From: Papio anubis
Taxonomy: Eukaryota; Chordata; Mammalia; Primates; Cercopithecidae
Assembly: GCF_008728515.1 (NCBI RefSeq)
Contig: NC_044978.1
Coordinates: 148,672,262 to 148,736,261 of the forward strand
Reading direction: 5' to 3'
DNA: 64,000 nt
Part shown: positions 58,677 through 64,000 of the stretch, piece by piece
Layout: every line of letters begins with the position of its first letter
Position numbering within the stretch: position 1 is the stretch's first letter
Made by a program: the position numbers and the translations under genes
Notes under the pieces: model-generated
The model's input: only the letters and a program-made list of their open reading frames with translations
Told to the model about the DNA's origin: nothing
The model's database searches: none

Positions 58677-59560
58677 GCATACCAGAGCAGCATCAGAAGC
58701 AAAAATGGTATTCTCACAAAGGTTTGCTGTCATCACTCATGTGACAGGGTGAAAGATGGCTGATGGTAACTCTCTCCAGGCTGCCCCTTTCCCCCACCTT
58801 CCACTGCTGGAGATGAAGAGACCCCTTCCTTACCCGGCTCACCAGTGGACTGCCTCTGGTGTGAAACACTCTCTGAAATTAAGCAAAAAATTGTGGTGCA
58901 GAATTTTAAAAAGCTGATGAGAGGAAATAGATGTAGAGGAGAAGCTAAGGAGATATAATAATAGGGGATTTAGAGAGAGGAGGTGAGAAAGGGAGAGGAA
59001 CAATGTCACTTGGGGCCAGGGGAGAAGGGAGGAGAGACGATCTGGAGGGTGGGTGGTGAACATGAGGTTATGGAGTGCAGCGGAGAAGACTGGGGAAAAG
59101 GGAAAGGGGATAGAAATGTGTAGCTGGAGACTTGGAATTGGATCTTCCCTCCTTTTTAAAAAAGACTAATAATAAAGTTTCCTTTTTGAACGGTTTTGGC
59201 TGCCTGTGGCTCTTTAATCATGACATCATATCAAGACTGAGCCACAAGGGTTTGGCATTCTAACAGCTTGTATTGCATACATGCATAATTGAAATGCATT
59301 GTGGTAATAGAGGTATTTACAAAGACCTGGAAGAATTCAAGAGAGAAATAATTATTTCTCATGAATGGGTCAAAGAGAATAAAACGTTTGATTTGTTTGA
59401 GGGCTGGCTTTGACTCTTACTGGATGAATGGTCTTGGCAAAATCACTTACACTCTCTGAGCTTCAGCTTTCTCATCTACAAATGAAAGATTTTTTAAAAA
59501 ATAAATTATCTTAAAAGACTTGACATAAGAATCAAATGAGATATCAAATGTATAATATAA
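58677..59560. other. Intergenic with MIR fragment
   Basis: A MIR-like piece lies at about 59400-59490 (gacaaggtcttggcaaaatc-like wording, cagctttctcatctacaaat). The purine-rich stretch 58910-59120 (ggagaggaacaatg, gggaaaagggaaagggg) has strong strand asymmetry but no gene. Confidence 0.5.
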
Positions 59561-59562
59561 AA

Positions 59563-59735
59563 TGAAAGGCAGTTGAGAGTAGGGATTGTGAACTTAGACC
59601 CATGTGGGTTTGAATCTTGGCTCAATGCGACCACGGGCAAGTAATGGGATATTTGTGGGAACCAGTGGTCAGTGCATACAGTGTTTGCAAAATGCCTGGC
59701 ACAGGGTAAGCTCTCAGGTGTTAAATTCTCTTGGC
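59563..59735 (+). mobile_element. MIR SINE fragment
   Basis: The text ggcagttgagagtagggatt, tgggtttgaatcttggctc and accacgggcaagtaatggg, followed by aaaatgcctggcacaggg, is a MIR with a central deletion. Confidence 0.75.
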
Positions 59736-59841
59736 ACATCTTGAAGCTGTATGCAAGTGGCTGTTATTGTTTTTGTTAGGCTAATGCCTAACAGTACCAA
59801 TCTGTAGAGGCAAAAATACCCAGTGGGTGGAGGTGAGGTAC

Positions 59842-60330
59842 TGTATTATTTCCCCATTGCTGCTGTAACATATTACCCCAAACAACACAGACGTATGTTC
59901 CTATAGTTCTGGAGGTCAGAGATATGACTCCATTTCACTGAGCTAAAGACAAGGTGTCGCAGGGCTGGCACCTTCTGGAGGCTTTAGGGTAGAATCTGTT
60001 CCCTGGCCTTTTCCTGCTTCTAGAGTCCGACTCCATTCCTTTGTTCACTACCTCCCCGATTCATCTTCAAAGCCAGCATCAGAGCGTCTTCTCTTCTTTG
60101 TGACCTCGGCTTTGTGCTTACAACTTCTCTCTGACCCTAACTCTACTGCCTCTTTTTATAAGGATGCGTGTGATTACAGTGGGCTCACCTGGAGAATTCA
60201 AGATATTTTCTCCATCTCAAGAACCTTAACCATTTCTGCAAAGCCCTTTTGCCATATAAGGTAACATCTTTACGGGGTCTGAGGATTAGGATGTCGACAT
60301 CTTTGCATAGCCATTATTCCACCTATCATA
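59842..60330 (-). mobile_element. MLT1-type solo LTR
   Basis: The element is antisense from tgtattatttccccattgc, through gttctggaggtcagaga, aaggtgtcgcagggctggc and catataaggtaacatc, to cattattccacctatcata. A perfect 5-bp target duplication, ggtac, lies at 59837-59841 and 60331-60335. Its right third and flank were later duplicated in inverted orientation at 62365-62768. Confidence 0.9.
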
Positions 60331-60557
60331 GGTACCCAGGGAAGGAAAAAGGAAATTTCCAAGAAGGAAAAACTTGAAAATTGGAAAGGCTAATTGCAAA
60401 TGGTGACTACTGAATAATTAGAAATATAATGAGGGCAGTGCCAAGATGACAGCACAGATGCATGACCATAGTGCAGTCCCAGCGATTCCTGATAGGTAAA
60501 GGAGTGGCTTTATTTGACTGACTGCCTCCAGCCACCCTCACCTTCTTTAGGGTGTCT
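60101..60557 (+). repeat. Source segment of an inverted duplication
   Basis: The segment comprises the last 230 bp of the MLT1 LTR, its target duplication and about 222 bp of flank (gacagcacagatgcatgacc, ccaccctcaccttcttt). It reappears reversed at 62365-62768. Its first 64 bp also reappears in direct orientation at 62294-62364. Confidence 0.85.
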
Positions 60558-61276
60558 CTCAATTCCTACTCTTACCTCTTTTTGTGTCTATCCTTCTATC
60601 AGTTTTCCCCTCTTCCCCTCTGTGTTGAGAAGCTATCATGAGACCTGATTTATGAGAGTTTGTCATGAGGCTTTGCTGTCATATGTACCTGATTTTAAAA
60701 TTTTGGTTCAGTCACTCCCACACTTCACGACCTTGGTCCAATCACTTAACCTCTGCACTTGAAATACCTTATTTATTAGAATAGGCGTAATGCCAATTTC
60801 CTCAAGGGCTTTTGCAAGATATAATGTGAGATAACTCTTTGAGAAAATACTTGGCTCCAATCAGTGCTAGCTTTTCTGTCTCTTTCTTGTTCCTCCAGTC
60901 CTCTTGTCTTTTGGGGTGCAGCAAATCTTTCTTTGAGATGTCCTCTGTGCCAGTCGTTATTCCAGGAACTTCCACATACAGTGCCTCATTTGTTTCTCCT
61001 GACAACCTTATAGGACGGATTTATTTATTTCCTGTTATTGATGGGCATAGTGAACTCCAGAGAGTCAAGGTAACTTAACAAGTCCATGTCACAGGAGGTG
61101 GCAGAGCTGTGATTCTGGTCTGAGACGTCTGACTCCATGCCTGGCTGTGACACAGAACCACAGTGTGCATTTTATTGCTAAAAGATACAGTTCTAATTTC
61201 TTGCTACTTATTTTCAAAAGTAGAACAGTCAGAACATTTGCTTACTTTTTTCTTATAAAGCAACTTCAGTAAACAC
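60558..61276. other. Intergenic with MIR fragments
   Basis: A MIR-like piece lies at about 60690-60790 (tccaatcacttaacctctgc). An antisense MIR tail lies at about 60985-61140 (ccagagagtcaaggtaactt, gaggtggcagagctgtgatt). No gene. Confidence 0.6.
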
Positions 61277-61348
61277 CTTCTTCTTCTTCTTCTTCTTCTT
61301 CTTCTTCTTCTTCTTCTTCTTCTTCTTCTTCTTCTTCTTCTTCTTCTT
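61277..61348. repeat. (CTT)24 / (GAA)24 trinucleotide tract
   Basis: 72 bp of uninterrupted CTT, 24 units. It directly adjoins the tail end of an antisense Alu, so on the Alu sense strand it is a (GAA)n/(AAG)n tail expansion. Confidence 0.97.
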
Positions 61349-61628
61349 GAAATAAAGGTCTTTTTCTGTCACCCAGCCTAGGGTCCAAAGGTGCAATCAC
61401 AGCTCACTGCAGCCTCAAACTCCTGGACTCAAGCCGTCCTCCTGCCTCAGCCTCCCGACTAGCTGGGACTACAGGCACGTTCACGATGCCCAGATAATAT
61501 TTTATCTTTTTAAGAGATGGGATCTCACTATTTTGCCCAGGCTAGACTTGAACTCCTAGCCTCAAGTGATCTTCCCACCTCAGCCTCCTAAAGTGGTGGG
61601 TATACGTGCACGAGCTACCACACACAGC
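61349..61628 (-). mobile_element. AluJ-like (antisense)
   Basis: A divergent dimer from gaaataaaggtctttttctg, through gactcaagccgtcctcctgc, to gagctaccacacacagcc. Its tail is the CTT tract on its left. Confidence 0.92.
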
Positions 61629-62293
61629 CTCAACAAATACCATCTATGGCAGAGCTTTTAACTTTGAATACGGCCCTTGGTTTGGTTGTGGGAGTCCATG
61701 CCCATCCCCTACAGAGCCGCCCAGGGCCTGCTCCACGTGGCATGGCAGGCAATGCAAAATTCTGCTCTTTCCATTCAGAGGTGCTTGGCAGGTGGCCAAC
61801 CCACGGCTCTGAGCTCATGTTCCTGGTAGTTCATTTCTGCTTGGCTGGTCACGTGAAGGGAAGTGGATGACTGAAGGACACACAACCTATAATTTGTAGG
61901 AGTGGGAGTAAAAGGTATCACAACAGGTTGTACCTGCACCGGCACGCACACCAGCAGCTGAGACACACATCAGTGGGCAACCCTGAGTGCTAACCTGTAC
62001 TAGTGAGACGTGGCTTACAGGGTATTGCCAGGCTCTGCCTCACTTACAGGAGAATAGAGAGCAGTGTTGTTTCTGGAGAGCTGTAATCTTGAGAAGACAG
62101 GAATTGGCCAGCGGAAGGCTCTTCGAGCTAATGAGAAAATGGTGCCCCTTCCTGTGGGCAGGCATAGTTTCATGCCAAAGCACAAAACCTGCCACACAGT
62201 ACCTGAGTTGCATGTCAGTCCCCACCTGCCCTGGGCTTCGGCAGCACCGCAGAGGGGCAAGAGCCTTGAGTCTGGGTTTGAATCACAGCTTAC
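61629..62293. other. Intergenic, no recognised element
   Basis: About 660 bp, slightly GC-richer, with overlapping short open frames on both strands. Nothing recognised. Confidence 0.5.
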
Positions 62294-62364
62294 TGACCTC
62301 TGCTTCTGTTCTTACAACCTCTCCCTGACTCTGTTTCTACTTTACTGCCTCTCTTTTATAAGGA
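62294..62364 (+). repeat. Direct copy of an MLT1 LTR segment at a duplication junction
   Basis: The text tgacctctgcttctgttctt to ttttataagga aligns with 60101-60164 in the same orientation. It joins directly to the inverted block that follows. Confidence 0.8.
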
Positions 62365-62768
62365 CACCCCAAAGAAGGTGAGGGTGGTGGGAGACATTTC
62401 TTTACCTTTTAGGAGTTGCTGGGACTAGGGTCATGCATCTGTGCTGTCATCTCATCACTGCCTCCATTATGCTTCTGACTAATCCTTCAGTAATCACCAT
62501 CTGTAATTAGCCTTCCCAATTTTCACATTTTTCTTTTTTGGAAATTCCTTTTTCCTTCCCTGGATACCTGTTACAGGCTGAATAATGACCACTTAAAGAT
62601 GTCAACATTCTCATCCTCAGAACCTTTGAGGATGTTATCTTATATGGTAAAAAGGATGATTAAATGAAGGTTCTTGAGATGGAGAGAATAGCTTGACTTC
62701 TCCAGGTGGGCCCACGGTAATCACCCAGTGTTTTTATGAGAGGGAGGCAGTGGAGTTACGGTCAGAGA
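62365..62768 (-). repeat. Inverted copy of MLT1 LTR end plus flank
   Basis: Read on the minus strand this follows 60127-60557: ctgaccgtaactccactgcc, gtgggcccacctggagaa, ccatataagataacatc, cattattcagcctgtaa, then ggtatccagggaaggaaa and the flank with gacagcacagatgcatgacc. I judge about 80-85% identity by eye. The flank outside the LTR target duplication is included, so it is a duplication and not an independent LTR insertion. Confidence 0.85.
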
Positions 62769-62878
62769 ACCATTTACTGCTGTCTAACCTTAGCCAACTG
62801 ACTTCACTTCCCCTGTGACTTGGGTTCATTATCTATAAATTGGGGTGAACCATTATACCTATCTCAAAGGTTCTTGTG

Positions 62879-63225
62879 AGGGCCAGGCGTGGTGGCTCAT
62901 GCCCATAATCCCAGCACTTTGGGAGGCCGAGGCGGGCAGATCACTTGAGGTCAGGAGTTGGAGTTGGAGGAGTTGGAGACCAGCCTGGCCAACATGATGA
63001 AACCCCTTGTCTACTAAAAAAAAAAAAAACACAAAAATTAGCCTGGCGTGGTGGCAGGTACCTGTAATCCCAGCTCCTTGGGAGGCTGAGGCTGGAGAAT
63101 CACCCGGACCCAGGCGGTGGAGGTTGCAGTGAACCGAGATAGTGCCACTGCATTCCAGCCTGGGCAACAGCGCGAGACTCTATCTCATAGAAGAAACAAA
63201 AACAAACAAACAACAACAACAAAAA
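62879..63225 (+). mobile_element. Alu (sense) with an internal 12-bp duplication
   Basis: A full dimer from agggccaggcgtggtggc to a (CAAA)n(CAA)n tail. ggagttggagttggaggagt shows short tandem duplication in the left arm. The target duplication tcaaaggttcttgtga lies at about 62863-62878 and 63226-63241. Confidence 0.94.
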
Positions 63226-63241
63226 TCAAAGGTTCTTGTGA

Positions 63242-63815
63242 TGGAAGAAGCAACAATTTAACCCATATACAAGACAGAATGGTTCCTAGTCATAGCAGGT
63301 ACCACATGGAAGTGAGTTAATTTTGTGCTTACTAGAGTTGCAAATTCAATTACTGGGAGGGAATAGAGTCCTCAGTTCTCTCTCTTCTTCCAGTCCCAGG
63401 CCCCAAGCCTCCTTTTATCCTACACGTCCTCTGCGAGTTTAGAAATATCCTCTGTGGTACCTCATCGTCACTGATCCCCTCATGATAGCAGCAAATTCAC
63501 CTGAGAACTAAGCTTACATTGATGCATGCTACAACATATATTTGCTTAAGAGCTTAATTTGTATTGCTGAGTGTATTTGTTCAGAGAAAAGCTAAACTGT
63601 TGAAACAAAGAAATCTAAAACTGTAGTGGTTTCAAGAAGGTAGACACTTAAAATTTATGACCACCAGTAACTGTTTTGGGACAGATGAGTTAGAATTTCT
63701 ACCCTGAGATTGTCTTTCCAATAAGGTAACCTGTGCATTCCCCAGTTAAAGTATTCACATGCCAGTTATTTAGCCGTGCACAGAAAATGGGGCTCATTTA
63801 CATGATCTCTAAACT
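63242..63815. other. Intergenic, no recognised element
   Basis: Ordinary AT-rich sequence with no gene or named repeat. Confidence 0.5.
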
Positions 63816-64000
63816 TCATTTTATTTTATTTTTATATTTTCATTTTATTATTATTTTATTTCTTTGTTAGTAAGGTTGGAGTGCAGTGGCGTGATCTTGG
63901 GTCACTGCAACCTCCGCCTCCCGGGTTCAAACGGTTCTCCTGCCTCAGCCTCCCTAATAGCTGGGATTACAGGCACGTGCCACCACACTCAGCTAATTTT
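63816..64000 (-). mobile_element. Alu (antisense), cut by the window edge
   Basis: A T/A-rich degenerate tail (attttattttatttttat) precedes ggttggagtgcagtggcgtg. The right arm continues to ccaccacactcagctaatttt at the window end. Confidence 0.92.

Noticed and set aside
1..64000. CRISPR arrays, operons, tRNA/rRNA/snRNA genes, or a novel multi-gene system
   Set aside because: Nothing with the required repeat spacing, gene clustering or RNA promoter boxes was seen by eye. A tRNAscan/Rfam search would be decisive for small RNA genes and was not available.

Overview
This is a stretch of primate nuclear DNA. No phage, plasmid, bacterial operon, CRISPR array or novel multi-gene system is visible. 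Three things place it in an Old World monkey: dense Alu repeats, fossil THE1/MST/MLT1 retroviral-like LTRs, and AluY copies with cercopithecid-type diagnostic changes (gccggatctcag, ccacctcgcccggctag, aggcttgagccacc). Macaque, baboon and green monkey cannot be told apart from this window alone.

The only gene I can support is PGM2 (phosphoglucomutase-2/phosphopentomutase), on the minus strand at the left end. Exon 1 codes for residues 1-27 (5993-6073) and exon 2 for residues 28-83 (2568-2735). Both have consensus splice sites in phase 0. Exon 1 lies in a CpG island of roughly 0.8 kb (about 5560-6330), which is the promoter. Bases 1-2567 are the start of intron 2, and later exons lie off the left edge.

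From about 6.4 kb to the right end I find no exon of any gene. From memory of the human map (RELL1 - PGM2 - TBC1D1 on 4p14) this is probably the intergenic side of PGM2 facing RELL1. It holds about 27 Alu copies or fragments, two almost complete THE1 elements (39282-41592 and 43924-46193), and several solo MaLR LTRs, many with 5-bp target duplications. It also holds ERVL (MLT2) and ERV1-type LTRs, hAT relics (MER5A and another), L1M, L2 and MIR fragments, and microsatellites.

The most notable structure is at 31492-32009. A 54-bp direct repeat flanks, with no gap, a perfect 153-bp inverted copy of a segment lying 158 bp further right. This is the footprint expected of one replication template-switch event. 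Second is an older inverted duplication of a solo MLT1 LTR plus its flank (60101-60557 against 62294-62768). Third is an uninterrupted (CTT)24 tract in the tail of an old Alu (61277-61348). Several nested insertions (THE1 LTR in Alu, Alu in Alu, THE1 in ERV1-like DNA) give a readable order of events.
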